From Rhizobium sp. RU33A (lineage in GTDB: Bacteria > Pseudomonadota > Alphaproteobacteria > Rhizobiales > Rhizobiaceae): 64,000 nt of DNA. Both the position numbers and the translations under genes were made by a program. Shown piece by piece: positions 22,081 through 30,708 of the stretch (within the stretch, counting starts at the first letter, position 1; each line of letters starts with the position of its first letter). The stretch spans positions 62,001-126,000 of the forward strand of contig NZ_FTMQ01000008.1 of NCBI RefSeq assembly GCF_900156055.1, in the 5' to 3' direction. The notes beneath the pieces are model-generated. The model did no database searches and was not told the DNA's origin. It worked only from the letters and a program-made list of their open reading frames with translations.

Positions 22081-22950
22081 TCAAAGGATAAGTCTGGCGG
22101 CCGCCGCGCCGATCGCTGCCGGGAAGCCGAGCACGACCAGCGTTAGAAGGGCCTCTGCCATGCCGAGGTCATCCAGCCGGCCGAAGGTCCAGAGGCTGTA
22201 GAGGCTGACGGCAAGGGCGACGACATAGCCGGGGATCGTGAACCTGACAAAGGCATGCCAGACCGGCGTATCCTCCTGAAGACTGTGGCTGCCCTTGAAG
22301 GCGAGCGCATAGACGAAGCCATGCATCAGCATCATCGACAGTGCCATGAGGGCAAGCGCATGCCAGATGGTCATTTTGTAAGCGAGAAGGATCATCTCTT
22401 CTGTCGGCGCCAGATTGAGCGACAGGAAAAGCGCGCCGACGGCCATCATGAAGAGCTCGGTGAGATAGCCCGGATTGGCCTCCTGGCTTGGATCGGCACC
22501 GTCCTGCTCGTCATCGGCATCATCGTCCTGCATGCTGAGCTGGCTTCGGCCGAGCAATGCACCGATGCTGGCCGGTACTGCCTGTAGAGCCACCATTCCA
22601 ACCCATTCGCGCGGTGCCATGTCGAGCTTGATCACCCCGAGCAGAACAAGGATCAGCGCACTGGCGGCGACGCCCATGCCATAGGCGACGATCGCGTCGC
22701 GGGCCGATTCGCGCCATGTGGCGGTCCGTTCGAAACCGATACGGTGGGAAAGTCCGACGAGGAGAGGCAGATTGAGGACCAGCAGCAGAAGAAGCCGCTC
22801 TCGGTCCATGTAAAAGCCGAGGAACCACATCTCCATGGTCATCAGCATGGGGATGGAGAAGAGAAGGGCACCGGCAAGCCCGCGTGCAAGGCCGACGAGA
22901 AACCGGCTTATCCGTGCCGATTCGTGACGTTCATCTGCGACTTCTGCCAT
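22081..22950 (-). CDS. TIGR02587 (DUF2391) family integral membrane protein
   Basis: Function unknown. The 289-residue protein begins with a charged stretch, then has about seven or eight hydrophobic segments. In the middle lies an acidic cytoplasmic or periplasmic loop (DDDADDEQDGADPSQEA, about residues 155-171), then LSLNLAPTEEMILLAYKM, a segment I associate with the family. The ATG at 22950 is chosen over an upstream in-frame start at 22986. It forms a two-gene unit with the next gene, which encodes a protein with one membrane helix, suggesting a membrane complex. Confidence 0.75.
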   Translation of the reverse strand: MAEVADERHESARISRFLVGLARGLAGALLFSIPMLMTMEMWFLGFYMDRERLLLLLVLNLPLLVGLSHRIGFERTATWRESARDAIVAYGMGVAASALILVLLGVIKLDMAPREWVGMVALQAVPASIGALLGRSQLSMQDDDADDEQDGADPSQEANPGYLTELFMMAVGALFLSLNLAPTEEMILLAYKMTIWHALALMALSMMLMHGFVYALAFKGSHSLQEDTPVWHAFVRFTIPGYVVALAVSLYSLWTFGRLDDLGMAEALLTLVVLGFPAAIGAAAARLIL

Positions 22951-23002
22951 TGTTCCACCGTCCCTTGCCGCGCAGGGAATGCGCAAATGGGGGTGGTTGT
23001 TC

Positions 23003-23059
23003 CGTCTGGCAGGAGGTTGACCGGCTGCCGATAGGCAACCGGTTCACGTCTGGCAGGAG
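23003..23059. repeat. Two copies of a 13-base direct repeat
   Basis: CGTCTGGCAGGAG occurs at 23003-23015 and 23047-23059, 44 bases apart, in the gap between the DEAD-box gene and the TIGR02587 gene. Between the copies lies an imperfect hairpin (ACCGGCTGCC and GGCAACCGGT, about 23020-23043). It may be a processing or regulatory site for the downstream minus-strand pair, or chance. Confidence 0.5.
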
Positions 23060-23093
23060 TGTTGCAGGCGCACTTCCTGCGGCCAAGGGCTGA

Positions 23094-25205
23094 TCAGCCC
23101 TTCGGCTTGAATGTCTTTTTCTTGGGGCCTGCCGATGGGCCACGGTCGTCGAACTTACCCTTGGGCTTTCCGGCGCCGGCGAAAGCCGGCTTGTCGCCCT
23201 TCGGCTTGCCGGACCAGTCGGGCTTGGCAGGCTTGTCCCAGGAATTCGACGCACCCTTCGGCTTCTTCTTGAAGCCTAGCTTGTCGTCGCTCCAGTCGGT
23301 ACGCTTCGGCTTGGGCGCGTCGCCCCAGACTTCAGAATCCGTCACCGCCATTGCGTCGCGCGGCGGCCGGGCAGGGCTGTCGTCCTTGCGGGCGTAGGGC
23401 TTCTTGTCGCCAAACGGCTTCTTTTCACCGTAGGGTGCCTTGTCGCCATAGGCCTTCTTTTCGCCGTAGGGCTTCTTGTCACCAAAAGGCTTCTTGTCGC
23501 CAAAGGGCTTGCGGTCGCCGTCCTCGCGCGGGGGGCGGGGGGCACGTTCCTTCGGAGCTGCGTTAAAGTCCGGCATGCCGGGGAGCTGGGAAAGCGTAAT
23601 GCCGCGTTCAAGCGCCTTGTTCGGGCCAAGCGCGCCCAGGAACGTATCGAGCGCGCTCTCGGCGATCTCGACGAAGGTTTCCTCCGGCTGCATCTTGATT
23701 GCGCCGATCTCGTTCTTGGTGATGTTGCCGTTGCGGCAAAGCATCGGGATCAACCAGCGCGGCTCGGCATTCTGGCGGCGGCCGACGGAAACGGAGAACC
23801 AGACGCTGGCGCCAAAATCGCCGCGCGGCTTGGTCGCCGAGTTGGCCGGGTTGGCATAGTCCGGCTCCTTGCGGGCCTTGCCTGCTTCGAGGCTGACGGG
23901 GATCAGATCTTCCGGTGCCGAGCGATGGCCACGCTGCAGGCGCAGGAATGCAGCAGCGATCTGCTCGGCGCCGTGCGTTGCGATCAGCGCCTCAATCATC
24001 GGAACTTCGTCTTCGGTGATCACCTGTGTAAGCGAGGGATCGGCCATCAGGCGTTCGTCATCACGGGCCTGAACTTCGTCGGCAGACGGCGGCAGGGCCC
24101 AGGTCGGACGGACATTGGCCCCGCCGAGCAGGCGTTCGGCCTTGCGGCGCGCGCTGTTCGGGACGATGAGCGCAGACACACCCTTGTTGCCGGCGCGGCC
24201 GGTACGGCCGGACCGATGCAGAAGGGTTTCAGAGTTGGTCGGCAGGTCGGCATGGATGACGAGTTCGAGACCCGGCAGATCGATGCCGCGAGCGGCGACG
24301 TCTGTCGCGACGCAGACGCGCGCACGGCCGTCGCGCATCGCCTGCAGCGCGTGGGTGCGTTCGTTCTGCGAGAGTTCGCCCGACAGTGCCACGACGGAGA
24401 AACCGCGATTGTGTAGGCGGGCCGTCAGGTGATTTACGGCAGCACGGGTGGAGCAGAATACAATCGCGTTCTTCGCCTCGTAAAAGCGCAGCACGTTGAT
24501 GATGGCATTCTCGCGATCGGGATTGGCAACGGCCAGCGCACGATACTCGATGTCGACATGCTGCTTCTGCTCGGACAATGCCTCGATGCGGCGCGCGTCG
24601 CGCTGGTAGCTTTTCGCAAGATCCGCGATCGAGCGCGGCACTGTCGCCGAGAACATCAGCGTGCGGCGATCGTCGGGCGATTCTTGGAGGATGAATTCGA
24701 GATCCTCGCGGAAGCCGAGATCGAGCATCTCGTCAGCCTCGTCGAGCACGACGACGCGCATCTGGGACAGGTCTAGCGCGCGGCGGGTAATGTGGTCTCG
24801 CAGGCGCCCCGGTGTGCCGACGATGATATGGGCACCGCGCTCAAGCGCCCGGCGCTCGTTACGGATATCCATGCCGCCGACACAGGAACCGATGATCGCG
24901 CCGGTCTCGGCATAGAGCCATTCGAGCTCACGCATGACCTGCATGGCCAGTTCGCGAGTCGGGGCGATTGCGAGCGCCAGCGGCGCGCCGGCTCGCTCGA
25001 AACGACCGCCTTCCGGCAGCAGCGTCGGGGCCATGGCGAGACCGAAGGCAACCGTCTTGCCGGAGCCCGTCTGGGCGGACACGAGCGCGTCGCGACCCTC
25101 CAGCTCAGGGTCGATCATGGCCTGCTGCACGGGGGTCAGGGTGTCGTAGCCGCGCTTGCGCAAGGCATCAGCGATCGCCGGAACGATGGCGTCGAAATCA
25201 GTCAT
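23094..25205 (-). CDS. DEAD-box RNA helicase with repeat-rich basic tail
   Basis: ATP-dependent RNA helicase, probably acting on ribosomal or structured RNA. Motifs run in order: Q motif (TPVQQ, about residue 22), AQTGSGKT (about 45), PTRELAMQV, TPGRLRDHI, DEAD in VLDEADEML, SAT, then ATDVAARGID and HRSGRTGRAG. A DbpA-type RNA-binding region follows at about 475-560. The last ~140 residues are Lys/Gly/Pro-rich, with tandem hexapeptides such as KPFGDK. At 703 residues it is longer than DbpA or RhlE because of this tail. A 7-base hairpin lies in its leader at 25291-25311, a place where cold-shock helicases are often autoregulated. Confidence 0.93.
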   Translation of the reverse strand: MTDFDAIVPAIADALRKRGYDTLTPVQQAMIDPELEGRDALVSAQTGSGKTVAFGLAMAPTLLPEGGRFERAGAPLALAIAPTRELAMQVMRELEWLYAETGAIIGSCVGGMDIRNERRALERGAHIIVGTPGRLRDHITRRALDLSQMRVVVLDEADEMLDLGFREDLEFILQESPDDRRTLMFSATVPRSIADLAKSYQRDARRIEALSEQKQHVDIEYRALAVANPDRENAIINVLRFYEAKNAIVFCSTRAAVNHLTARLHNRGFSVVALSGELSQNERTHALQAMRDGRARVCVATDVAARGIDLPGLELVIHADLPTNSETLLHRSGRTGRAGNKGVSALIVPNSARRKAERLLGGANVRPTWALPPSADEVQARDDERLMADPSLTQVITEDEVPMIEALIATHGAEQIAAAFLRLQRGHRSAPEDLIPVSLEAGKARKEPDYANPANSATKPRGDFGASVWFSVSVGRRQNAEPRWLIPMLCRNGNITKNEIGAIKMQPEETFVEIAESALDTFLGALGPNKALERGITLSQLPGMPDFNAAPKERAPRPPREDGDRKPFGDKKPFGDKKPYGEKKAYGDKAPYGEKKPFGDKKPYARKDDSPARPPRDAMAVTDSEVWGDAPKPKRTDWSDDKLGFKKKPKGASNSWDKPAKPDWSGKPKGDKPAFAGAGKPKGKFDDRGPSAGPKKKTFKPKG
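23388..23513 (-). repeat. 18-base tandem repeat in the helicase tail (about seven copies)
   Basis: Seven degenerate copies of an 18-base unit encode hexapeptides of the form K-P-(F/Y)-G-(D/E)-K. Copies differ mostly at third codon positions and at F/Y and D/E, so the peptide rather than the DNA appears to be preserved. The unit could expand or contract by slippage. Confidence 0.85.
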
Positions 25206-25290
25206 GGAGTGGTCTTTCGAATGTGATGGATGATGCGGGCCAAAGCGCCGCGCCCGCCGATTGCGGGTATGTTGGGGCTGTTCCTACTCG

Positions 25291-25311
25291 TCTCGACCCA
25301 AAAAGTCGAGA
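25291..25311 (-). other. Hairpin between the acetyltransferase and helicase genes
   Basis: Perfect arms TCTCGAC (25291-25297) and GTCGAGA (25305-25311) with a 7-base loop. On the minus strand the loop reads TTTTTGG. It lies 60 bases after the GNAT stop and 86 bases before the helicase start, so it may end the first transcript or be a leader structure of the second. Confidence 0.45.
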
Positions 25312-25370
25312 GGCAGGGAACGAAAACGCTGCGCTATGGTGAACCATGGGCCTCGCACCATCCGGACACG

Positions 25371-25907
25371 TCATGAGCGAAGCCGCGCCATGGCCAGGGC
25401 TTCGACATAGGTTCCGCCGCGAAAGGCATAGTTCGCCATTCGTCCCTCCACTGTGAAGCCAAAGCTCTCATAGAGGGCGATCGCGGCGGAATTGTCCGCG
25501 TGTACTGTCAGTTCAAGGCGCCGCAGGTTCAGCCAGTCATCGGCGATCTCGATGGCTTCGCCGAGGAGCGCGCGACCGATCCCGCGGCGGGTGAAGTCGT
25601 CATGTACGCCCATGCCGAGCGTTGCGACATGGGCGCGCCTGCCTTTTGCCGGCGACAAACCGATATCGCCGACCACCACGCCGTCGAATACGGCCACGAG
25701 GTATCGGGCATCGACGGACTGCTGTTCTATGCCGCGCCTGATTTCCTCGACGCTGTGATAGGGCAGGCGCATGGTGCCCCAGCGGTAGCCCGGCAGGTTG
25801 TGCAAGTCGGCGATTGCGGCAGCGTCGGCCAGGGATCGCGCACGGATGGTCAGGCCTTCGGGCCAGGTACGCTTATCTCGGGAAGCGACGGGATGTGATT
25901 GCGGCAT
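25371..25907 (-). CDS. GNAT family N-acetyltransferase
   Basis: Predicted acetyl-CoA-dependent N-acetyltransferase; the substrate is unknown. The 178 residues show the acetyl-CoA loop TRRGIGRALLGEA (about residue 109), the strand and helix LNLRRLELTVHADNSAAIALYESFGF, and a closing segment typical of RimI-like or diamine-type enzymes. It is transcribed towards the helicase gene. The region before it (25908-26154) is a divergent spacer shared with the exonuclease gene. Confidence 0.88.
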   Translation of the reverse strand: MPQSHPVASRDKRTWPEGLTIRARSLADAAAIADLHNLPGYRWGTMRLPYHSVEEIRRGIEQQSVDARYLVAVFDGVVVGDIGLSPAKGRRAHVATLGMGVHDDFTRRGIGRALLGEAIEIADDWLNLRRLELTVHADNSAAIALYESFGFTVEGRMANYAFRGGTYVEALAMARLRS

Positions 25908-26028
25908 GCTTGCTCTCCATGTCTTTGGCGGGAGAGCGAACCGGACGCCTGCTCAACCGCAGGGCGTTCGGGATAAGTAGGTTCTACAGACGCGACCTGA
26001 CCCGGACACCCTTGCAAAGGGGGATCAC

Positions 26029-26145
26029 ATGAAGGGTCATAGCGGTGGTCGAGTACGTTGTAGCCATCCGCACATGATGGAGACGGCGCAGGCGTCGGTC
26101 AAGAGAGACGCCCGGACCCTTGTCCGAATCCGCTTGAGGTTTTAA
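26029..26145 (+). CDS. Possible 38-residue basic peptide or leader ORF
   Basis: A short frame with a strong Shine-Dalgarno sequence (AAGGGGG, 26017-26023) five bases before its ATG. It would encode a 38-residue Arg/His-rich peptide ending ten bases before the exonuclease start. I recognise no family. It may be a real small protein, a translated leader, or a chance frame in the exonuclease leader. Confidence 0.2.
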   Translation: MKGHSGGRVRCSHPHMMETAQASVKRDARTLVRIRLRF

Positions 26146-26154
26146 GGCTTTGAA

Positions 26155-26796
26155 ATGTCCACCTCCCAATTCTCCGGCAAGACGATTGCCATCGACTTCG
26201 AGACCGCGACCGAGGCGCGTGCCAGTGCCTGCTCCATCGGTCTCGCCTTCATCGAGAACGGCCGTGTCGTGCGCGTCGAGGAGCGCCTGATCCGGCCGCC
26301 GGAAAATCGCTACTCGCCCTTCAACATCGCCATTCACGGCATCCGGCCCGAACATACGGCCAATGCGCCCGAGTTTACCGAAGTGATGGCAGAGTTTGCC
26401 GGTGACTTCGAGGGCGCACGAATGATCGCCCACAATGCATCCTTCGACTTTTCCGTGCTCAGGGCCTGCCTCGATCTGTCGGGGCTAGATTATCCGGAAT
26501 TGTCTTACCTCTGCAGCGTCAAGCTCGCCCAGCGCCACTGGCCTTCGCTCGGATCGCACCGGCTGAACGTGCTGGCCGCGCATCTTGGCGTCAGCTTCCT
26601 GCACCACAACGCCGCCGAAGATGCGCGCATCTGCGCCGAAGCCTGCCTTGCCATGGCTCTCGAGGCCGAAGTCGACGACCTTTTTGACTTGGCGCTGAAG
26701 CTCGGGCTCAATCCGGGCCGTCTGCACCGGCAGGGCTATGATGCCTGCTCCTTTGCCCGCAAGCCGAAGAAGAAAGTGCTCGCCTTGCAAGCGTGA
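26155..26796 (+). CDS. DnaQ-like 3'-5' exonuclease (DEDDh)
   Basis: Predicted nuclease of the RNase T/DnaQ superfamily. The 213-residue protein has motif Exo I DFETATEARASA (Asp and Glu, about residue 15), Exo II HNASFDFSVLRA, and Exo III HHNAAEDARICAEA (His and Asp), so all metal ligands are present. It lacks the tau-binding and polymerase parts of true DnaQ. The C-terminus is basic (RKPKKK), which may help bind nucleic acid. It is followed 43 bases later by the CreA-like gene. Confidence 0.88.
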   Translation: MSTSQFSGKTIAIDFETATEARASACSIGLAFIENGRVVRVEERLIRPPENRYSPFNIAIHGIRPEHTANAPEFTEVMAEFAGDFEGARMIAHNASFDFSVLRACLDLSGLDYPELSYLCSVKLAQRHWPSLGSHRLNVLAAHLGVSFLHHNAAEDARICAEACLAMALEAEVDDLFDLALKLGLNPGRLHRQGYDACSFARKPKKKVLALQA

Positions 26797-26839
26797 CCGG
26801 GCATCCTATCTTCAGGGATATCACGAAGGAGTGAAGTCC

Positions 26840-27328
26840 ATGTCGATTCGTAAAGCCGCCGCCGCTGCCGTCATTCTCGCCTCGACGGCGATCCCTGCAT
26901 CGTCCGAGGTCGTCGGCAAGGTCGGCGTTGACTGGGTCGGCAATGACATTGTCATCGAAGCGATGACGGATCCTGAAGTGAAGGGCGTCACTTGCCACGT
27001 CACCTATTTCGATCGCTCGATCATCGATCGCTTGTCCAAAGGCAACTGGTTCGAGGATCCTTCCAACAACTCGATTGCCTGCCGTCAGACTGGACCGATC
27101 GAGATCGGTGACATCGATCTTTCGGAAGAAGGAGAAGAGGTGTTCCGGGAAGGCTTGTCGATCATCTGGAAGTCGCTCGTCGTCAATCGCATCTACGACA
27201 AGAAGAACGATACGCTGATCTATCTTGCCCACTCGCGACAGGTTGTCGAAGGGTCGGCCAAGATGGCGATCTCGACCGTGCCGCTGTTCAATCAGACTGT
27301 CGTCTGGACTTCGGGCAAACCGAATTGA
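26840..27328 (+). CDS. creA: CreA family periplasmic protein
   Basis: Function unknown despite the name. The 162-residue protein starts at the ATG at 26840, which has GAAGGAG well placed upstream; the longer frame from 26738 overlaps the exonuclease gene. It has a cleavable signal peptide (AAAAAVILASTAIPASS) and the conserved body GVDWVGNDIVIEAMTDPE, CHVTYFDRS and ACRQTGPI. No creB, creC or creD gene lies nearby, so its role here is not the E. coli cre operon. Confidence 0.88.
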   Translation: MSIRKAAAAAVILASTAIPASSEVVGKVGVDWVGNDIVIEAMTDPEVKGVTCHVTYFDRSIIDRLSKGNWFEDPSNNSIACRQTGPIEIGDIDLSEEGEEVFREGLSIIWKSLVVNRIYDKKNDTLIYLAHSRQVVEGSAKMAISTVPLFNQTVVWTSGKPN

Positions 27329-27483
27329 CAGACCAGTTTTGGGGGGAATTGAGATTGGCGAGCCCGGTGTGACATCTGTCACTTCAACGGGACGATGCCG
27401 TGGGTCATGCATGTCGAACCGGCACCGCGTCACCCCCAATTTCGCAGCCGGACGGAGAGGATCCTGTTCAACTCTCCACACAA

Positions 27484-27514
27484 AGACGCCCTGGAACCTT
27501 GCGGATCCAGGGCG
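27484..27514 (-). terminator. Rho-independent terminator of the small secreted protein gene
   Basis: Arms CGCCCTGGA (27487-27495) and TCCAGGGCG (27506-27514), a perfect 9-base stem, read on the minus strand and followed by TCTTTG. It lies 22 bases after the stop of the minus-strand gene. Confidence 0.8.
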
Positions 27515-27536
27515 TTATCATAAGGCGAGCGATGTC

Positions 27537-27899
27537 TTACTTGACGTAGACGATCTTGCCGCCGTTGGCAGCTTCGTCAACGTGGAATACGTTGTTGGTC
27601 TGAACGCTCTCGGCCTCAAGAGCCTGTGCGATCGCCGGGTCAGACGAAATCTGCGCCTGCGCTTCGGTCATCGACTCCGAGCTGTTGGCCAGCTGCGAAA
27701 GACGGGTGTGTTCAGAGCGGTCCTGGTCGTTGTCCAGGCTGTCGAGACGAACGATGCTAACGCCCTCGGTAGCCATGGTCGTGGAATTGGTCGTGGTCGT
27801 CGTGTCGACCATCGGTGCAGCGGTCTGGGCAAGGGCAACGCCCGAAACGGAGGCGATGGACATGGCACCGGCGAGCGCAAGCTTTACTGCAGAATTCAT
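27537..27899 (-). CDS. Small secreted protein, unknown function
   Basis: I do not recognise a family. The 120-residue precursor has a clear signal peptide (ALAGAMSIASVSGVALAQ, cleavage likely after ALA near residue 24), then a Thr/Asn-rich stretch (VDTTTTTNSTTM), then a polar, acidic domain with no cysteines. AAGGAG lies before the ATG. It stands alone between its own terminator and an AT-rich upstream region (27985-28040), suggesting a strong separate promoter. It is probably periplasmic. Confidence 0.8.
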   Translation of the reverse strand: MNSAVKLALAGAMSIASVSGVALAQTAAPMVDTTTTTNSTTMATEGVSIVRLDSLDNDQDRSEHTRLSQLANSSESMTEAQAQISSDPAIAQALEAESVQTNNVFHVDEAANGGKIVYVK

Positions 27900-28084
27900 G
27901 GTCTTTCTCCTTGGTTTCTCTTCAGAATTTTTTGCTTCGTGGGAAGCTGACAGAAGAACGCAGGACCATGACCAGGGTTCCGACAGGTGTGAAAATTATT
28001 TATAAATCATAACAAATATTCGTCTTAATTTTATACAACGAAAGAACACGCCACCGGCGGGGCCGATCGCGTTCCAAACGAAAC

Positions 28085-28118
28085 GGAAGAAAAAATGCTC
28101 CGCAGATACGGAGCATTT
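28085..28118 (-). terminator. Rho-independent terminator after cheW
   Basis: Perfect 11-base stem AAAATGCTCCG (28091-28101) and CGGAGCATTTT (28108-28118) with a 6-base loop. Read on the minus strand it ends in a T run continuing into TTCTTCC. It lies 21 bases after the cheW stop and is the end of the chemoreceptor-cheW unit. Confidence 0.88.
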
Positions 28119-28138
28119 TCCTGGGAAGGGAATGCGGC

Positions 28139-28603
28139 TTAGGCGGCCTGAGCGAGCTCGTCGGCGATGACGGTGTCGAGGTTGAGGAAGCAGACCATCT
28201 GTTTCTCGAGCGCGACGATACCGCGGCAGAAGGCGCGCTGGGCTTCCGGGATGATTTCCGGTGCCGGCTGAAGGTCTTCACTCTTGATCGTCATCATGTC
28301 CGAGACTTGTTCGACCAGCAGTCCGACCAGCTTGCCGGCGATATCGGTGACGATGATCGCCGCGCGTTCCGAGGGTTCGGTCATCTTCATGCCGAGACGG
28401 CAGGCCATGTCGATGACCGGGATGACGGCGCCGCGCAGGTTGATCAGGCCGAGAACGTAAGGGGGGGTATGCGGCATCGGGGTGACCGGTGCCCAGCCGC
28501 GGATTTCGCGGATGGCCATGATGTCGATGCAGAATTCCTGGTCGCCAAGATGGAAGGATACGATTTCCAGATAGGCGCCCGACTGTTTGATGGCATTACT
28601 CAT
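28139..28603 (-). CDS. cheW: Chemotaxis coupling protein CheW
   Basis: Adaptor that links chemoreceptors to the CheA kinase at the cytoplasmic face. The 154-residue protein is a single CheW domain: FHLGDQEFCIDIMAIREIRG (about residues 15-34), PPYVLGLINLRGAVIPVIDM and LVGLLVEQVSDMM. The ATG follows the chemoreceptor stop by only two bases, so its Shine-Dalgarno sequence lies inside the last codons of that gene. No cheA, cheY, cheR or cheB lies in the window. Confidence 0.96.
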   Translation of the reverse strand: MSNAIKQSGAYLEIVSFHLGDQEFCIDIMAIREIRGWAPVTPMPHTPPYVLGLINLRGAVIPVIDMACRLGMKMTEPSERAAIIVTDIAGKLVGLLVEQVSDMMTIKSEDLQPAPEIIPEAQRAFCRGIVALEKQMVCFLNLDTVIADELAQAA

Positions 28604-28605
28604 GT

Positions 28606-30573
28606 TCAGAACTCTTCCCAGTGTTCCTGAGCTGCGGCAGCAGAGGCTGTTGCCGTAGCGGTACGGTTGAACGATCCCGCAACCTTGTTCATCAGCGCCC
28701 GTGCGGGAGACGGTCTCTGAGGGGAGGCGGCGCGCGCAGCCTCCTGATATTGATCATGAGCAGCTTCGCCCAAGTTCACCTTGAACTGTCCGACAAGTCG
28801 CGAAAGGTTTTCCGCGTCGCTTGCCAGCGTGTGGCTCGCCGCATTGGTCTGCTCCACCATCGCGGCATTCTGTTGCGTGACCTGATCCATCTGGCTGACG
28901 GCCGAATTGATCTCGCTCAGTCCAACTGATTGTTCTCTCGCGCTGGTAACGATTGCCTTAACGTGCTCGTTAATTCGTAAAACATCTTCGCCAATCCGGT
29001 GCAGCGCCTGTCCGGTCGCCGTCACCAGCTCCACCCCGGAGCGCACTTCGTCGTTGGAACGGGTGACCAGGGTCTTGATGTCACGCGCCGCATCGGCAGC
29101 GCGTCCGGCCAATGCCCGGACTTCTTGCGCAACGACAGCAAAGCCCTTGCCGGCGTCGCCGGCACGGGCCGCCTCGACGCCCGCGTTCAGGGCGAGAAGG
29201 TTGGTCTGGAAGGCGATCTCATCGATGACGTTGATGATCTTGCCGATTTCGTCGGTCGCATCCTCGATGCGGTTCATCGCGGACATGGCGTCATTGACGA
29301 CGGCGCCGGATTTCTCGGCGTAGTCCTTTGCATTATCGACCATATGGCTGGCTTCTTCGGCCCGGTCGGTTGCGCTCTTCACGGTCTCGGTGATCTCGGA
29401 AAGGGCGGCGGAGGTTTCCTCGAGCGAGGCAGCCTGCTGCTCGGTGCGGCGCGCGAGATCGTCTGCGGCGCTCTTCATCTGCTGGCTGTTGGCGCGAATC
29501 GAGCTGCTGTTGGTCGCAATCTCGGTCATAACCCGCTTGAGGTTGGAGGCCACTTCGTTGAAATCTGTCCTGAGCCGCTCGAGATCCTGCGGGAAGGGCA
29601 CAACGATGGTTGCGCAGAGATCACCCTGAGACAGGCGGGTCAGTCCTTCCCCGAGCGCGTCGACCGCGAGCTTGAGAGCGCGCGTGTCGGCTTCCATGGT
29701 TGCCGTGCGGCTCTCGCGCTCAGCTTCGTTCTGCCGGCGCTGGGCAAGGCTTGCTTCCTCCAGGTCATGCTTCTCGATTGCGGCCTTGCGGAAGATATCG
29801 GCCGAACGGGCCATGCCGCCGATTTCGTCATGCCGGTCAGTCCCAGCGACTTCCGTCTGGTAGTCGCCGTCCGTGATGCGCTGCATGCTCGTGCGAACGA
29901 GCCGGATGCCGTTGGCAATCGAGTTGCCGTGAATGAGCTGAAGTGCGATCACCGAGAAGAAGGCTATACTGCCCAGCCCAAGCTGGAAGGTCAGCGCCTG
30001 ATTGCTTCGGCTGGTTGCCTCGTTGACATAGTCTTCGACCAGATTGCCACCGAGGGCCGAGAGGTTGTTGAGCACGTTGCCCAGACGCTCGCCCGCACCG
30101 TCGATCGCATCGTCGATGGCGGCGTATTCTTCTTCCGGCGCGCCGGTCTCGACCATGCGTTTCAGGTCGACCTGTATGGCCTGTGCGACGGCATTCAGGT
30201 CCGCTTCGTAGCTTGCGACTTCGCCCGGCGAACCGGCTTCTGCGGCGACAGAGGCAAGTACGGATGCACCATCCCGAAGCAGCGCGACAGCGGCATTGAT
30301 GATCTCGACACGCTCCGGTTGGATGCTTCCTTCCCCGCTGTCGATGATCGTGTCCATGGCCGCCAGCACCATGTTGGCATTGGCAAGGCGCATCTCGTTG
30401 ATGCGCTCGACTTCGTTCTTGATCTCGATTGAGTCGTGGATTGCGGTCGATATGCGTGCGTTCTGGTACCAACCGACTGCCAGCATCGAGCCGATGCCGA
30501 GCACTGCCGCGGCGCCCAGCGTCATAAGGCGCTGTTTGACGGACAGGTCTTTACCCGTGATGAGATTGACCAT
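28606..30573 (-). CDS. Methyl-accepting chemotaxis protein with CheR/CheB-type tail
   Basis: Transmembrane chemoreceptor that controls CheA. I start at the ATG at 30573 ([15 protein letters not shown]), which has GGGGAG upstream; the frame opens 12 codons earlier. The 655 residues have a first membrane helix (about 17-38), a periplasmic four-helix-type sensor region (about 40-185), a second helix ([17 protein letters not shown]), HAMP, and a long signalling domain whose tip reads [18 protein letters not shown]. After it comes a flexible Ala/Pro-rich tail of about 45 residues ending exactly in HWEEF, matching the pattern of CheR/CheB tethers such as NWETF. The ligand is unknown. Confidence 0.94.
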   Translation of the reverse strand: MVNLITGKDLSVKQRLMTLGAAAVLGIGSMLAVGWYQNARISTAIHDSIEIKNEVERINEMRLANANMVLAAMDTIIDSGEGSIQPERVEIINAAVALLRDGASVLASVAAEAGSPGEVASYEADLNAVAQAIQVDLKRMVETGAPEEEYAAIDDAIDGAGERLGNVLNNLSALGGNLVEDYVNEATSRSNQALTFQLGLGSIAFFSVIALQLIHGNSIANGIRLVRTSMQRITDGDYQTEVAGTDRHDEIGGMARSADIFRKAAIEKHDLEEASLAQRRQNEAERESRTATMEADTRALKLAVDALGEGLTRLSQGDLCATIVVPFPQDLERLRTDFNEVASNLKRVMTEIATNSSSIRANSQQMKSAADDLARRTEQQAASLEETSAALSEITETVKSATDRAEEASHMVDNAKDYAEKSGAVVNDAMSAMNRIEDATDEIGKIINVIDEIAFQTNLLALNAGVEAARAGDAGKGFAVVAQEVRALAGRAADAARDIKTLVTRSNDEVRSGVELVTATGQALHRIGEDVLRINEHVKAIVTSAREQSVGLSEINSAVSQMDQVTQQNAAMVEQTNAASHTLASDAENLSRLVGQFKVNLGEAAHDQYQEAARAASPQRPSPARALMNKVAGSFNRTATATASAAAAQEHWEEF

Positions 30574-30708
30574 GAAACTCCCCAGCCCTTGTCCCGACTG
30601 CCCCTGCACGTCGGTGACGTGTCATGCGCAATCCGGAGAGGAGTCTCCCGGCGGACGATCATGTCCGCTTGGCTGATTTGAGCCAAAACGCCGATGCAGA
30701 ATCCCTAA

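Noticed and set aside
23388..23513. CRISPR-like repeats
   Set aside because: The 18-base units are contiguous with no spacers and are in frame within the helicase gene.
28999..30432. 477-residue plus-strand frame opposite the chemoreceptor
   Set aside because: The minus-strand frame carries all chemoreceptor motifs; the plus frame has none.
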